Source: Ramlibacter pinisoli (GTDB lineage: Bacteria; Pseudomonadota; Gammaproteobacteria; Burkholderiales; Burkholderiaceae_C). From it: DNA of 64,000 nucleotides. A program made the position numbers and the translations under genes. Below are positions 1-12,000 of this stretch, piece by piece. The notes below the pieces were generated by a model, which searched no databases, had not been told where the DNA came from, and worked only from the letters and a program-made list of their open reading frames with translations. Location of the stretch: the NCBI RefSeq assembly GCF_009758015.1, contig NZ_WSEL01000003.1, positions 1,178,001 to 1,242,000 of the forward strand, given 5' to 3'. Each line of letters starts with the position of its first letter. Position 1 is the first letter of the stretch.

Positions 1-292
1 CGCGTGGCATGACGCAGGCCAGCGCGAAGCCCTGCGGCAGGTCCATGGGCACGTCCTTGAGGGAGTGGACGGCGAGGTCGGCCCGGCCTTCCTCGAGTGC
101 GACTTCCAGTTCCTTGACGAACAGCCCCTTGCCGCCCACCTTGCTGAGGCTGCGGTCGAGGATCTGGTCGCCGCGCGTGGTCATGCCCAGCAGCGAGACG
201 TCGTGGCCCCGGCTGCCGAGCAGCGCTTTCACATGCTCGGCCTGCCAGAGGGCGAGACGGCTTTCACGGGTGGCGATGACGATGGAACTCAC
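1..292 (-). CDS. hemC: Porphobilinogen deaminase, N-terminal part (runs off window)
   Basis: Hydroxymethylbilane synthase, the cytosolic tetrapyrrole-pathway enzyme that polymerises four porphobilinogens. The visible 97 residues begin [18 protein letters not shown] and include the family signature region with [13 protein letters not shown] and [13 protein letters not shown]. The start is a GTG at 292: the nearest upstream ATG is in another frame and hits a stop. It is divergent from ppc across 87 bp. Only the first third of the usual ~310 residues is in the window, so the catalytic cysteine that carries the dipyrromethane cofactor is not visible. Identification is from sequence motifs and is firm. 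Confidence 0.95.
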   Translation of the reverse strand, partial: MSSIVIATRESRLALWQAEHVKALLGSRGHDVSLLGMTTRGDQILDRSLSKVGGKGLFVKELEVALEEGRADLAVHSLKDVPMDLPQGFALACVMPR

Positions 293-379
293 GCTGCGGA
301 CCTGCTGGCGGAACTGAAGTGGGCCGATGCTAGCATCCGCCTTGCCTAACAATTAAGCAGATTCCCGGAGGACTCCCCG
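293..379. promoter_or_regulatory. hemC/ppc divergent intergenic region
   Basis: This 87 bp gap separates two divergent genes, so it must hold or overlap both promoters. The half next to ppc is locally AT-rich (CCTAACAATTAAGCAG) and ends in a clear ribosome binding site, CGGAGG, 8 nt before the ppc ATG. No convincing -35/-10 pair can be assigned by eye. Confidence 0.5.
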
Positions 380-3181
380 ATGCCAGCAGCCACCCCGGAA
401 ACTCCGGCCCGGCGCGCCCGCGAGAACGAACGACCCCTGGTCGAGGACATCCGGCTGCTCGGCCGCATCCTGGGGGACGTGATCCGGGAACAGGAAGGCG
501 TGGATGCATACGAACTCGTCGAACGCATCCGCAAGCTGTCGGTGGCGTTCCGGCGCGATGCCGACCACGACGCCGACCAGGCGCTCAAGTCGCTGCTGAA
601 GACCCTCAGTGGCGACCAGGCGGTCAGCGTCATCCGCGCCTTCACGTACTTCAGCCACCTGGCCAACCTGGCCGAGGACCGCCACCACATCCGGCGCCGC
701 CTGGTGCACGAGCGGGCCGGCGACAGCCAAGAAGGCAGCATCGAAGTGGCCTTGTCGCGCCTGCGCTGGGCCGGCATCGCGCCGAGGACGATCTCGCAGA
801 CGCTGGCCGACAGCTACCTCTCGCCGGTGCTTACTGCGCACCCGACCGAGGTGCAGCGCAAGAGCATCCTGGACGCCGAGCGCGAGATCGCGCTGCTGCT
901 GGCCGAGCGCGACGAGATCCGCGCCCGCGCGCTGCCCAAGGACGCACTGGCGCCGCGCGAACTGGCCGCCAACGAGGCGCAGATCCGCGCCCGTGTCATG
1001 CAGCTGTGGCAGACGCGCCTGCTGCGCTTTTCCCGCCTCACGGTCACCGACGAGATCGAGAACGCGCTGTCGTATTACGAGGCGACCTTCCTGCGCGAGA
1101 TCCCCAAGCTGTACGCCGGCCTCGAGCGCGAGCTGGGCCAGCAGCCGGTGAGCAGCTTCCTGCGCATGGGCATGTGGATCGGCGGCGACCGCGACGGCAA
1201 CCCCAACGTCAGCGCCGAGACGCTCGACCAGGCGCTGCGGCGGCAGTGCGAGGTGGCGCTGCGCTTCTACCTCACCGAGGTGTACTTCCTGGGCCGCGAA
1301 CTGTCGATCTCGGCGATGCTGGTGGACGTCTCGCCCGAGATGCGCAAGCTGGCCGAAGCCTCGCCGGACCGCGACCTGCACCGCCAGGACGAACCGTACC
1401 GGCGCGCGCTCGCGGCCATGTACTCGCGGCTGGCCGCCACGCTCAAGGAGTCGACCGGCGGCGACGCGGCGCGCCACCTGCTGCCGCCCGCCAACCCCTA
1501 CCGCACGGCGGAGGAGTTCCACGCCGACCTGTGCACCATCCGGGCCTCGCTGCTCGCCGGCCACTCGGGGAGCCTGGTGGCGCACCGCCTGCAGCCCCTG
1601 ATCCGCGCGGTGGAAGTGTTCGGGTTCCACCTGGCCACGATGGACCTGCGCCAGAGCTCCGACCAGCACGAGGCCGTGGTCGCCGAACTGCTGTCCACCG
1701 CCCGCGTCGAAGCCAACTACGCCCGGCTGCCGGAACAAGCCCGGCGCGAGCTGCTGATGCGCCTGCTGGCCGACGCGCGGCCGCTGCGGGTGATCGGCGC
1801 GCCCTACTCCGAGCACACGCGCAAGGAACTGGCCATCTTCGAGACGGCGCTGCGCATGCGTGCGCAGTTCGGCCGCGAGGCGATCCGCCACTACATCATC
1901 AGCCACACCGAAACGGTGAGCGACCTGCTCGAGGTGCTGCTGCTGCAGAAGGAGGTCGGCCTGCTGCGCGGAACCACCGACGATGGCGCCGTGGCCGACC
2001 TCATCGTCGTGCCGCTGTTCGAGACCATCGAGGACCTGCGCAACGCGGCGCCGATCATGCGCGACTTCTACGCGCTGCCCGGCATCGCCCGCCTGGTGCA
2101 GCGCTCGGGCGCCGAGCAGGACGTCATGCTGGGGTACAGCGACAGCAACAAGGACGGCGGCATCTTCACCAGCAACTGGGAGCTGTACCAGGCCGAGATC
2201 GCGCTGGTGGAGCTGTTCGACGAGCTGCCCCTGCGCATCCGGCTGCGCATGTTCCATGGCCGCGGCGGCACCGTGGGCCGCGGCGGCGGCCCGAGCTACC
2301 AGGCCATCCTGGCCCAGCCCCCGGGCACGGTGCGCGGCCAGATCCGCCTGACCGAGCAGGGCGAGGTGATCGGCTCCAAGTACGCCAACCCGGAGATCGG
2401 CCGGCGCAACCTCGAGACGCTGGTGGCCGCCACGCTCGAGGCGACGCTGCTGCAGCCGACCAAGCCGGCGCCCAAGTCCTTCCTCGAGGCGGCCGAAGCC
2501 CTGTCGCAGGCCAGCATGCGCGCCTACCGCGCACTGGTGTACGAGACGCCCGGCTTCACCGACTACTTCTTCGGCGCCACCCCGATCCGCGAGATCGCCG
2601 AGCTGAACATCGGTTCGCGCCCGGCCTCGCGCAAGTCGAGCCAGCGCATCGAAGACCTGCGCGCCATCCCCTGGAGCTTCAGCTGGGGCCAGTGCCGGCT
2701 GACGCTGAACGGGTGGTACGGGTTCGGGGCCGCCGTGGAGGCCTTCCTGGCCGACCCGGCGCGGTCGCGCAAGGAATCGCTCGCCCTGCTGCAACGCATG
2801 CACCGCCAGTGGCCGTTCTTCCAGGCGCTGCTGTCCAACATGGACATGGTGCTGGCCAAGGGCGACCTGGCCCTGGCCTCGCGCTATGCGGGCCTGGTGA
2901 CCGACACGCGGCTGCGCAAGCGCATCTTCGGCCTGATCGAGGCCGAGTGGCAACGCACCGCCGACGCCCTGCAGCTGATCACCGGCGAGAAGCACCGGCT
3001 GGCCGGCAACCCGGCGCTGCAACGCTCGATCCGGCACCGGTTCCCCTACATCGACCCGCTGCACCACCTCCAGGTGGAACTGGTGCGCCGCTACCGGGCC
3101 GGACAGTCCGACGACCGCGTGCGCACGGGCATCCACATCTCCATCAACGGCATCGCCGCCGGCCTGCGCAACACGGGTTGA
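380..3181 (+). CDS. ppc: Phosphoenolpyruvate carboxylase
   Basis: Carboxylates PEP with bicarbonate to oxaloacetate, replenishing the TCA cycle; cytosolic homotetramer. The 933 residues are full length for bacterial PEPC. Catalytic signatures are present in order: [13 protein letters not shown] with the essential His near residue 154, [19 protein letters not shown], the glycine-rich [15 protein letters not shown] loop that closes on PEP, and the C-terminal [10 protein letters not shown]. The ATG at 380 has the ribosome binding site CGGAGG 8 nt upstream. Its convergent neighbour is terC. In pseudomonads hemC sits directly next to algR; here ppc, terC and a permease gene lie between them. Confidence 0.98.
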   Translation: MPAATPETPARRARENERPLVEDIRLLGRILGDVIREQEGVDAYELVERIRKLSVAFRRDADHDADQALKSLLKTLSGDQAVSVIRAFTYFSHLANLAEDRHHIRRRLVHERAGDSQEGSIEVALSRLRWAGIAPRTISQTLADSYLSPVLTAHPTEVQRKSILDAEREIALLLAERDEIRARALPKDALAPRELAANEAQIRARVMQLWQTRLLRFSRLTVTDEIENALSYYEATFLREIPKLYAGLERELGQQPVSSFLRMGMWIGGDRDGNPNVSAETLDQALRRQCEVALRFYLTEVYFLGRELSISAMLVDVSPEMRKLAEASPDRDLHRQDEPYRRALAAMYSRLAATLKESTGGDAARHLLPPANPYRTAEEFHADLCTIRASLLAGHSGSLVAHRLQPLIRAVEVFGFHLATMDLRQSSDQHEAVVAELLSTARVEANYARLPEQARRELLMRLLADARPLRVIGAPYSEHTRKELAIFETALRMRAQFGREAIRHYIISHTETVSDLLEVLLLQKEVGLLRGTTDDGAVADLIVVPLFETIEDLRNAAPIMRDFYALPGIARLVQRSGAEQDVMLGYSDSNKDGGIFTSNWELYQAEIALVELFDELPLRIRLRMFHGRGGTVGRGGGPSYQAILAQPPGTVRGQIRLTEQGEVIGSKYANPEIGRRNLETLVAATLEATLLQPTKPAPKSFLEAAEALSQASMRAYRALVYETPGFTDYFFGATPIREIAELNIGSRPASRKSSQRIEDLRAIPWSFSWGQCRLTLNGWYGFGAAVEAFLADPARSRKESLALLQRMHRQWPFFQALLSNMDMVLAKGDLALASRYAGLVTDTRLRKRIFGLIEAEWQRTADALQLITGEKHRLAGNPALQRSIRHRFPYIDPLHHLQVELVRRYRAGQSDDRVRTGIHISINGIAAGLRNTG

Positions 3182-3208
3182 CCGTGCGGCTGCCTGCCTG
3201 ACGACTGC

Positions 3209-3961
3209 TCAGGTCGGGCCTGCTTCGCGGCGCACGGCGGGTGCCAAGCGGCGGCGCAGGCGCAGGTTGAGCAGTTCCACCGCGATCGAGAACGCCATCG
3301 CGAAGTACACGTAGCCCTTGGGCACGTGGTGCTCGAAGCCGTCGGCGATGAGCACCATGCCCACCATCACCAAGAACGACAGGGCCAGCATCTTCACCGT
3401 GGGATGGGCGGAGATGAAGCGCCCGATGGCGCCGGCGAAGACCATCATCATCGCCACCGAGGTGACCACCGCGGCCATCATGACCGCCAGCTCGTCGACC
3501 ATGCCGACGGCCGTGATGATGGAGTCGAGCGAGAACACCATGTCGACCAGCATGATCTGGACGATGACGGCGCCGTACGTCGCCCCTTTCACGGTGCCCG
3601 CCTCACCGTCGGCCCCCTCGGCCTGCAGCGACTCGTGGATCTCGCCGGTGCTCTTCCAGATGAGGAACATTCCGCCCAGGATGAGGATGAGGTCGCGGCC
3701 CGAGATTTCCTGGCCCACCAGCGGCAGCGTGAACAGCGGCTGCGTCAGGCCGATGATCCAGGACAGCACCAGCAGCAGCCCCAGCCGCAGGAACATGGCC
3801 ATGAACAGGCCGATGCGCCGTGCCGTGCCGCGCTGCTCGGCCGGCAGTTTCTCCACCAGGATGGAGATGAACACGATGTTGTCGATGCCCAGCACCAGCT
3901 CCAGCGCCGTCAGGGTGAACAGCGCGATCCAGGCCTGGGGGTCGGTCAGCAGGTCCATCAT
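3209..3961 (-). CDS. TerC family integral membrane protein
   Basis: A 250-residue inner-membrane protein of the TerC family, whose members are linked to tellurium resistance and to metal (notably Mn) handling in the secretory pathway. Visible features are about seven hydrophobic segments and the two family acidic motifs, ALELVLGIDNIVF near the N terminus and LVDMVFSLDSIITAVG in the middle, whose acidic residues lie inside membrane segments. A polar linker rich in Glu and Gly (residues ~105-125) separates the two halves. It begins 17 bp after the AI-2E permease gene, so the two are probably cotranscribed. The transported ion cannot be read from the sequence. Confidence 0.9.
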   Translation of the reverse strand: MMDLLTDPQAWIALFTLTALELVLGIDNIVFISILVEKLPAEQRGTARRIGLFMAMFLRLGLLLVLSWIIGLTQPLFTLPLVGQEISGRDLILILGGMFLIWKSTGEIHESLQAEGADGEAGTVKGATYGAVIVQIMLVDMVFSLDSIITAVGMVDELAVMMAAVVTSVAMMMVFAGAIGRFISAHPTVKMLALSFLVMVGMVLIADGFEHHVPKGYVYFAMAFSIAVELLNLRLRRRLAPAVRREAGPT

Positions 3962-3978
3962 GGGCGGGCCTCCGGAAG

Positions 3979-5172
3979 TCAGGTTCCCAGCAGTTCACCG
4001 ACGGGCTTGAGGTGGTCGACGCGGTCGCAGATGGCCTTGACGACCATCATGATGGGAATGCCCAGCAGCAACCCCCACACGCCCCACAACCAGCCCCAGA
4101 ACAGCACGCCGATGAAGACCGACACGGCGTTCATGCGGCTGGCCTTGCTGGTGAGCCACGGCACGAGCAGGTTCCCCTCGACCGTGTTGATGAGCAGCGA
4201 ACTGCCCACCACCATCAGCGGCAGCTCGATGTCGCCGCCCTGGATGAACGCGACGATGCCCGCCCCGATCGTGACCAGGATGGAGCCGATGTACGGCACC
4301 AGGTTCAGCACCCCGGCCGCCACGCCCCAGACGGCCGCGTGCTTGAGCCCGAGCATGGCAAACACCGCACCGGTGGCGAAGCCCACGCCCACGCTGGCCA
4401 GCAGCTGCACCAGCAGGTAGCGCTGCATCTGGGCGTTGATCTCGTCCAGGGCCTGCACCGTGACCTTCTTCTCCGACAGCCCGGGCCCGGTGATCTTGAC
4501 CAGCTTGCGCCGGAAGGTGTCGCCCGACAGCAGCAGGAAGTAGGTGAGGAAGGTCACCAGCGTCAGTTGCCCGATGAAGCTGGCCACGCCGATGGTGCCG
4601 CTCCACAGGTGGTCCCGCAGGTCGAACTGCGGCCTCTCCACGATGACGCGCTGCACGCCGCGCGGAGCGGGCGCCGGCTTGGCACCGTTGTTGCCCGCAT
4701 CCTCGGCCGCCTTGGCCAGCTCGGCCGCCGCCTTCTGCATCGGCTCCAGTGGCCCGCTGCTCCTGCGGACCTTCTCGTTGACCACGTCGCGCAGCCGTTG
4801 CGCGGCCGACGGCAGCGAGTTGATCAGGTCGTTGGCATCATCGGCCAGCGACCAGATCGCCGCCCCGCTGCCACCCAGGATGCCCAGGATGAGCACGGCC
4901 GCGCCCACCGCGCGCGGGATGCGGAGGCGGACCAGGCCGTCCACGATGGGGGACAGCGCGTAGTAGAAGACGAACCCGAGCATGAGCGGGATGAAGAAGG
5001 CGTCGGCCCACTTCAGGATGGCCAGCACGGCCAGGGTGGCCAGCACGATGATGCCGATGTTGCGCGGGTCGCCGTGGGGATGCAGCACCACATGGGGTGC
5101 CTGCGTGGGATCGACCTGCTCGGGCGGGGGAACCTCCCGGAGGACTGTATCTACCTGCTGCTCTTCATTCAT
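3979..5172 (-). CDS. AI-2E family (PerM/YdiK-like) membrane permease
   Basis: A 397-residue polytopic membrane protein of the AI-2E transporter superfamily (PF01594). The family includes an AI-2 exporter and Na+/H+ antiporters, so substrate is open. The N-terminal ~40 residues are polar and proline-rich. Then come a TM pair, a long extracytoplasmic loop (about residues 95-180) and a C-terminal TM bundle with the family region LNLVPYIGSILVTIGA and NTVEGNLLVPWLTSKA. It lies between algR (40 bp upstream) and terC (17 bp downstream), all on the minus strand, suggesting a common transcript. Confidence 0.9.
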   Translation of the reverse strand: MNEEQQVDTVLREVPPPEQVDPTQAPHVVLHPHGDPRNIGIIVLATLAVLAILKWADAFFIPLMLGFVFYYALSPIVDGLVRLRIPRAVGAAVLILGILGGSGAAIWSLADDANDLINSLPSAAQRLRDVVNEKVRRSSGPLEPMQKAAAELAKAAEDAGNNGAKPAPAPRGVQRVIVERPQFDLRDHLWSGTIGVASFIGQLTLVTFLTYFLLLSGDTFRRKLVKITGPGLSEKKVTVQALDEINAQMQRYLLVQLLASVGVGFATGAVFAMLGLKHAAVWGVAAGVLNLVPYIGSILVTIGAGIVAFIQGGDIELPLMVVGSSLLINTVEGNLLVPWLTSKASRMNAVSVFIGVLFWGWLWGVWGLLLGIPIMMVVKAICDRVDHLKPVGELLGT

Positions 5173-5211
5173 GGGGACCTTTGTCGCGCACCTGCCCGAG
5201 TCCCCGTTCCT

Positions 5212-5955
5212 CTAGCGTGTCAGCGCCTCCCGGACCGCGCTGAGTTGCCGCCTCGATACCGCCAGCAGCTCTTCGATGCCGTTGAGCCGCACCGCCCAGC
5301 CATCACCCTCTTCGGGGTCGTCGTGCTTCTCGAGGGCCCGCACCGCGCGCCGCGCCACGAGGGCGTTGCGGTGGATGCGCAGGAACTGCGCCGCGTGGCG
5401 CTCCTCGAGTTCGCTGAGCGATGCATCAAGGATATAGCTTCTGGCCGAGGTACGGACCGTGATGTACTTCAATTCGGCCTTGAAATAGAGAACCTCCGAC
5501 AAGGGAACGCGCTCTGTTCTTCCACGATCCTGGATGACCAGCGTCTCGACGGCCTCCCCATTCCCCCGCCGGGCCGCCACCAGCCGCCCGACCTTCTGCA
5601 GCGCGACCTGCAACCGCTCGAGCCGCACGGGCTTGGTGAGGTAGTCGACCGCCTCCAGGTCGAAGGCAGCCACCGCGTGCTCTGCATGCGCCGTGACGAA
5701 CACCACCGCCGGCTCGTTGGCCATGCCGCGCAGCGCCTGCGCCAGCGCCAGCCCATCGGCTCCGGGCATGCGCACGTCCAGCAGCACGGCATCGTAGGGA
5801 TGCCGGCGCAGCGCTTCCATGGCTTCCATGGCGTTGGCGGCCTCGCCGGCCACCACGGCCGGGGGAGAGGCGCAATCGGACAGCAAGGTGCGCAGGCGAG
5901 CCCGCGCAAGCGACTCGTCGTCGACCACCAGCACCTGCAGACTTCCCGTCGTCAT
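5212..5955 (-). CDS. algR: LytTR-type response regulator (AlgR-like)
   Basis: DNA-binding response regulator. Residues ~8-120 form a receiver domain with LVVDDES acidic pocket, phospho-acceptor Asp in AVLLDVRMPGADG, FVTAHAEHAV and the conserved Lys in YLTKPV. Residues ~145-247 are a LytTR domain (YFKAELKYITVRTSARSY, FLRIHRNALVARRAV). The chosen ATG at 5955 has GGAGG 5 nt upstream; a GTG four codons earlier overlaps that site. 247 residues matches AlgR (248). Paired with the kinase 57 bp upstream and close to argH and hemC, as in Pseudomonas. Symbol assigned by domain match plus synteny; target genes are unknown here. Confidence 0.88.
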   Translation of the reverse strand: MTTGSLQVLVVDDESLARARLRTLLSDCASPPAVVAGEAANAMEAMEALRRHPYDAVLLDVRMPGADGLALAQALRGMANEPAVVFVTAHAEHAVAAFDLEAVDYLTKPVRLERLQVALQKVGRLVAARRGNGEAVETLVIQDRGRTERVPLSEVLYFKAELKYITVRTSARSYILDASLSELEERHAAQFLRIHRNALVARRAVRALEKHDDPEEGDGWAVRLNGIEELLAVSRRQLSAVREALTR

Positions 5956-6012
5956 TGGCACCTCCACGTTGTTGGGGCTTGCGCCCGCCCCGAACCGACC
6001 CTGTGGCCTTCC

Positions 6013-7062
6013 TCAGGCCGGTACCTCGATGCGCACCTGGTACACCCCATCCCGCAGCGCCGTCCGGAACTGCACCTGCACGTCGTGCAGCAGGTGCAGC
6101 CGGTCGCGCACATTGTCCTGTGCCAGCCCGTGCCCCGGACGCCCCTGCCCCGCCGGCACCGTGTTGGTCACCTTGATCACCACCACCCCACCCCGGTGCT
6201 GCGTGCTGATCTTCACCTGCGCCCCGGCGGTGCTCGGCTCCACGCCATGCTTGACCGCGTTCTCCACCAGGGGCTGCAGCACCAGCGGCGGCACCTTGGC
6301 CTCGCCGGCCCGGGGATCGATGTCCCATTCGACCTTCAGCCGATCGCCGAACCGCACTTCCTCGATGGCCAGATAGCGTCGCGCGAGAGCCACCTCCTCG
6401 TCAAGTGTGACAGCCTCGCGGGGTTCGGCCAATGCGTGCCGGAAGAGGTCGCTCAGGTCCTCCAGCACCGTTTCGGCCCGGGCCGGGTCTTCCCGGACCA
6501 GGGCGATGGCCGTGTTCAGCGTGTTGAAGAGGAAATGGGGCCGGATGCGCGCCTGCAGCTCCGACAGGCGTGCCGCGGTCTCGGCCGGCATCCGGCCCTT
6601 GGCGCGCAGCACCAGGGCGGCCACCAGCGCCCCCGCCAGCAGGCCGCCCGCGGCACCGGCGGCGACCCAAGGCGCGCCCGCCATCAACCCGCTGGCAACC
6701 AGCACGGCGCAGGCCGCCAGCCCCGCCAGGACGCCCAGGGCCACGCCGAAGGCTTGCTGCAAGGCCGGCGGCACCCGCGCCAGCAGCTGCTTGAGGCTGC
6801 AGGCCACCAGCAGCCAGGCCAGGGTGGGCGGCAGCGACGCGAAACTCAGGAGCGCCAGCCGCAGCAGCCACTCCTGCCAGCCCGATGTCCCGAACAGGGC
6901 GCCGACGGCCATCACCAGTTCCACATACAGCACCGCGCGCAGCACCACGCCCAGCTGGCAGGCATCGAACACCAGCGGCCGCTGGCTCCCGGCCATGGGC
7001 GCCGCCGCCCGCCCGGCGTCGGGCAGCTCGGAGAAGGCCGATAAAATTTGGGAGTCTTTCAT
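6013..7062 (-). CDS. algZ: LytS/AlgZ-type sensor histidine kinase
   Basis: Membrane sensor kinase partner of the adjacent LytTR regulator. Residues ~25-150 contain four to five hydrophobic segments. The C-terminal half is a His_kinase (PF06580) domain with the phospho-acceptor His in [18 protein letters not shown], the N-box [16 protein letters not shown] and the glycine motif [13 protein letters not shown]. The start chosen is MKDSQIL at 7062; an upstream in-frame ATG at 7119 would add 19 residues overlapping the divergent promoter. The stop lies 57 bp before algR, so they form an operon. The signal sensed is not evident. Confidence 0.87.
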   Translation of the reverse strand: MKDSQILSAFSELPDAGRAAAPMAGSQRPLVFDACQLGVVLRAVLYVELVMAVGALFGTSGWQEWLLRLALLSFASLPPTLAWLLVACSLKQLLARVPPALQQAFGVALGVLAGLAACAVLVASGLMAGAPWVAAGAAGGLLAGALVAALVLRAKGRMPAETAARLSELQARIRPHFLFNTLNTAIALVREDPARAETVLEDLSDLFRHALAEPREAVTLDEEVALARRYLAIEEVRFGDRLKVEWDIDPRAGEAKVPPLVLQPLVENAVKHGVEPSTAGAQVKISTQHRGGVVVIKVTNTVPAGQGRPGHGLAQDNVRDRLHLLHDVQVQFRTALRDGVYQVRIEVPA

Positions 7063-7147
7063 CAAGGTCGGGCTAACCCGATTATTGGTGAACTCCCCCA
7101 CCCCGCCACCGGGGTCCAACCATGACCGGGTGCCGCCCGGCTGCCCT
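7063..7147. promoter_or_regulatory. algZ/argH divergent promoter region
   Basis: An 85 bp gap between divergent algZ and argH. The segment nearest algZ includes the AT-richer stretch ACCCGATTATTGGTG. An out-of-frame ATG at 7122 starts a short frame that overlaps the argH start, so the argH ATG at 7148 depends on frame rather than on a strong ribosome binding site; none is visible. Confidence 0.4.
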
Positions 7148-8530
<1,383 letters not shown>

Positions 8531-8556
8531 TATCGCCTCGCAGCAAGCTCTACAGA

Positions 8557-9057
8557 TTAGTCAACCGGAATCAGATGACCCTGCTTTGCCGCCAATGCGA
8601 TCCTCTTCTTCGCCTCCGCGTCCGTCGAATTGATTTCGCAAGCAAAGCCCGGTTTGGCTGTCTCCAAAGACCCCAGCTTACTTACGAGCGAACGCAGGTC
8701 GGAACTTCGTTCGGTAGGGAAATCAAGCCCGACCGTCAGTTCTGAGCACGGTTCAATCATTGCAGGTGCCTTGACACACACGATCCAGGGGACCGTTGTG
8801 ATTTTGGCCTCGGCGGTTTGACTAAAGCTGACCAGCTCTCGGTACTGAGCCCGGCACTCAAACCCTTCGCGCTTCAAACCTTGGATGAAGGTTAGCGCTT
8901 TGACGCCTTCGTACGGGTGGCCCTCATTCAGCTTAGCTTCAACAGCCAGCACAGTTCTTACTTTTGAATCCAACGATTCGATCGCCAACGGATCGTATTT
9001 GCCGCCTCGCTCACAGGCAGAAAGCACCAGACAGAACGCAATAGTCGACAAGCGCAT
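8557..9057 (-). CDS. Small lipoprotein, candidate immunity protein for the upstream RHS protein
   Basis: A 166-residue predicted lipoprotein with an unrecognised mature domain. It starts MRLSTIAFCLVLSAC: a short basic n-region, hydrophobic core and a lipobox LSAC with Cys14. Serine at +2 after the cysteine (the next residue is Glu) is absent and there is no Asp at +2, so outer-membrane sorting is plausible. Mature part has four further cysteines (FECRAQ, IVCVKA, EPCSEL, GFACEI), allowing two disulphides in the periplasm. The ATG lies 2 bp after the RHS stop codon, with GAGGAA inside the end of the RHS gene, so translation is coupled. Base composition is clearly lower in GC than the surrounding genes. 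Position and secretion signal fit an immunity protein; function is inference. Confidence 0.75.
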   Translation of the reverse strand: MRLSTIAFCLVLSACERGGKYDPLAIESLDSKVRTVLAVEAKLNEGHPYEGVKALTFIQGLKREGFECRAQYRELVSFSQTAEAKITTVPWIVCVKAPAMIEPCSELTVGLDFPTERSSDLRSLVSKLGSLETAKPGFACEINSTDAEAKKRIALAAKQGHLIPVD

Positions 9058-9059
9058 GG

Positions 9060-12000
9060 TCAGTTCCTCAAAGACGGTCCAACTTGAAGCTGAACTGCGG
9101 TCCCCCAGCGCATCAGAGACGATGACCATTTCCTTCCCAGATTACTGACCTCTCGCACGATCAGATTCGCAGCATGCCAACTCTGTGTGTCGAACAACTC
9201 CTGCGATCTGAATGGCGACATTGGCAGTTGACGATTGGCGTAGTAGCCATATCGTTCGATAAATCTGTCAATTCCGGCAAGACTTGCCTGCAGAAATTTT
9301 TCTCCTGCAGTCATGGATGCCGTCACCCCACCACTGCTCAAGAATTCGATCGCTTGATTGACCGTAAATTCGTAAGTGAATCGGTTACGCCCCCCGGGCC
9401 CTTCGATTTCGTTCGGTCTCAACAATCCCTCCCGCAACGCGCCTGCGCCACCCAGAAACCGCTCGGTGATCAGCCGGTAGTTGATGTCGCGTGTTTCAGG
9501 GCTCCGTAAGAAGGCGAACATGCCAGCCGACTCGAGCTGCTCCGCTGTTAATGCCCGCGCCTCCTGAACGGTGGATTGCACGCCGTTGAGTGTTGCGACC
9601 TTCTGGGAGGTCGTCAATCTTGTTCCGCTCACATTCTCCAGTGCCACCATGACCTGCCTGGTGGCGTCGAGTGCCTGGTCTTCGGAAATGTAGTCCTGGT
9701 AACTCAATTGCCTGATGTGCCCTCCAGGACTCGTGTACGAGATGAACTTTCCTTTCTCCTCGTGCCAGTACGAATGGAAGATGGAATCGACCAAGGCGTG
9801 CAGGGCAATGCCGACGACGATGTCGTCGTCCTTGTAGTCACTGATGATCCGCTGGAAGGTCAGGACGTTCTCTTCGGTCGGACGGCCGTTCAGGGCGTGC
9901 ACGGCCTCCATGACCTTGAATCCAGCTTCGCGCGGCGCATACCCGGGCTCGGTCGCCATGTACCTGACACCGTTTCGGTAGGCGTCCACGATCGACAATT
10001 GGTCGGGCATCTGGGAATACCTCATGATCCGGTACAAGCGGTCCCGGTCCATGCCGACTGCTGCTCCGACTTGGCCGATCAAGTAGTAGTGTCCCGAGGC
10101 CGTTCCAGTCCCATACATCGTCGGTCCCGGCTGGATGCTCGCGAATTCGACGGACCGGTTTGCGATGTCCCTGTCGAAGTCGTCGGGGACCCGTGGCAGT
10201 GCCTGGCCAGAGAACATGGGGAGATCGGCACTCCCGGCCGGACTCATGAGGCTGCTGAACTGCGGGGCAGGCGTGATCTGGCAGTCCCGGTCGATGAGCA
10301 TGTTCAGCGCGGCCATCCTGGATTCTTCGTTCTGCCTCCTGAGCTCGATGGACCGGAATGCCTCCTGAGGCGTGGATCTGGACGTTGGAACCAGGTCCTC
10401 GACGAGGGCATTGCCGAACGCGTCGATGGCAACCTGCTGCGTGGTGATGCGTCCACCCTTGGCTATCGCGGTCGCCACTCCTGCGGCAAAGCTGGTCAAC
10501 GTGCGCGCTGCGAGCGCGCCCGAGCCGCTGTCGACATCCAGCGTCATTGGCTTGGCGATCTGACCGACGAAACTCCCCACGCCCGCCGCAGCGACATTGC
10601 GCCAGTCGAACCGTTGCTGAAGTCCGACGATCACGCCGATACCTTGCGTGAGCCCATTCGCCACCATGGCCCTCGCCACCGTGCCGGGAGGTCCGGCGAG
10701 CCCCGCCATGCCGAGCGGGACCGAATGCGTGACACCGGCACTGACGGCCGACAGGGCGACGGACCGCCAATCGAAGCTCTGGATGGTGCCGGTCGCCAGG
10801 CCGACGAACTGGCTCGCCAGGCCTCCCGCCGCCGCCCCGACCATCGCGGCTCCGAGACCACCAGCCCCGCCCGCACCAGCCAGGATGGCACTGCCCGCTG
10901 CCATGTTGCCCGCGACCGTTCCGGTGCTGGCTCCGACTGCGGTAGCGGCGCTGCTCGCAGCCGCCTGCACACCGCCACCGAACAGCCCTGAACCGGCCGC
11001 CGCTCCGCTGGTATAGATCGTCACCGCCACCGCCACCACCACCATCAACAGCTGCCCCGCCGATCCGCAACCGTCGGTGCCGGACGGCATGGCCATGACG
11101 GGCGTCATGTCGCCCGCCATCCGGGCCGGGTCGTAAGGGCGGAAGGTGGTGCCGTCGTTGCGCGCGGTGCCAACCGTGCTCGGGATGTTCAGCGACTGAC
11201 CGACTTTCAGGCCGGTGCTCGAAGCGAGGCCATTGGCCTCGGCGATGCGGAACCACAGCCGGCCGTCGCCGTAGGCTGACTGGGCGATGCTCTGCAGCGT
11301 GTCGCCCGGGCGCACCTGGTACGCACCGGGGCTGGCGTTCGGGTAGCTGGCGCTGATGCGCGCATAGCCGAAGTCGAAATCCGCCAGGTTGGCGAAGTTC
11401 GGATTGCTGGCGGCTCCCGAAGCGGGGTTGGCGGGGTTGACGCCGACGCCGTAGACCCCCAGCACCTCGCCGTTGACGACCAGCTGGCGCTGCACGTTGC
11501 CGGCCTGGTTGACCCACAGGGCGCGGCCGGCGCCGTCATTGACGAAGCTGCGGTTGTTGCCGGGCTGGGACGAGTCGACGTAGCCGACCAGGAAACCATT
11601 GGCGTCGTACTGCTGGGTGCTGGCGCCGGGTTGCACCAGCTGGGTCGACCAGCCGGTGGTGGCCTGGGCGAAGTAGCCTTCCTGGCGACCGAGCGTGGTG
11701 GTGTAGCGCTTCGTGCCGCCGTCGCCTTCCCAGTTCGCCACCGCGTAGCCGCGCGCATTGCCGGCGGCGTCGTAGCCTTCCGCGCGCTGGACGGAGAAGG
11801 CTGGCCCGACGGTTTCCGCCGTGTCCCAGCTCGTGTCGGACCGGGCCGCGCCCTGGGCAGTGAGCAGCTTCTGGTGCAGCATCCGGCCGTTGGCGTCGTA
11901 GCGGTTGATGCGGATGTCGCGGCTGCTCGCCGGCGACGCCGCCAGTGCGTCGGCGACCAGTGACGCCAGCGCGGGAGGCACGGTCGCCGTGGGGCCCGAC

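Noticed and set aside
353..3136. A 927-residue minus-strand open frame opposite ppc
   Set aside because: Antisense shadow of ppc caused by high GC; low-complexity His/Gln/Arg/Ala-rich product with no domain.
4012..7044. A 1010-residue plus-strand frame across the permease, algR and algZ
   Set aside because: Runs antisense to three recognisable genes; composition of a shadow frame.
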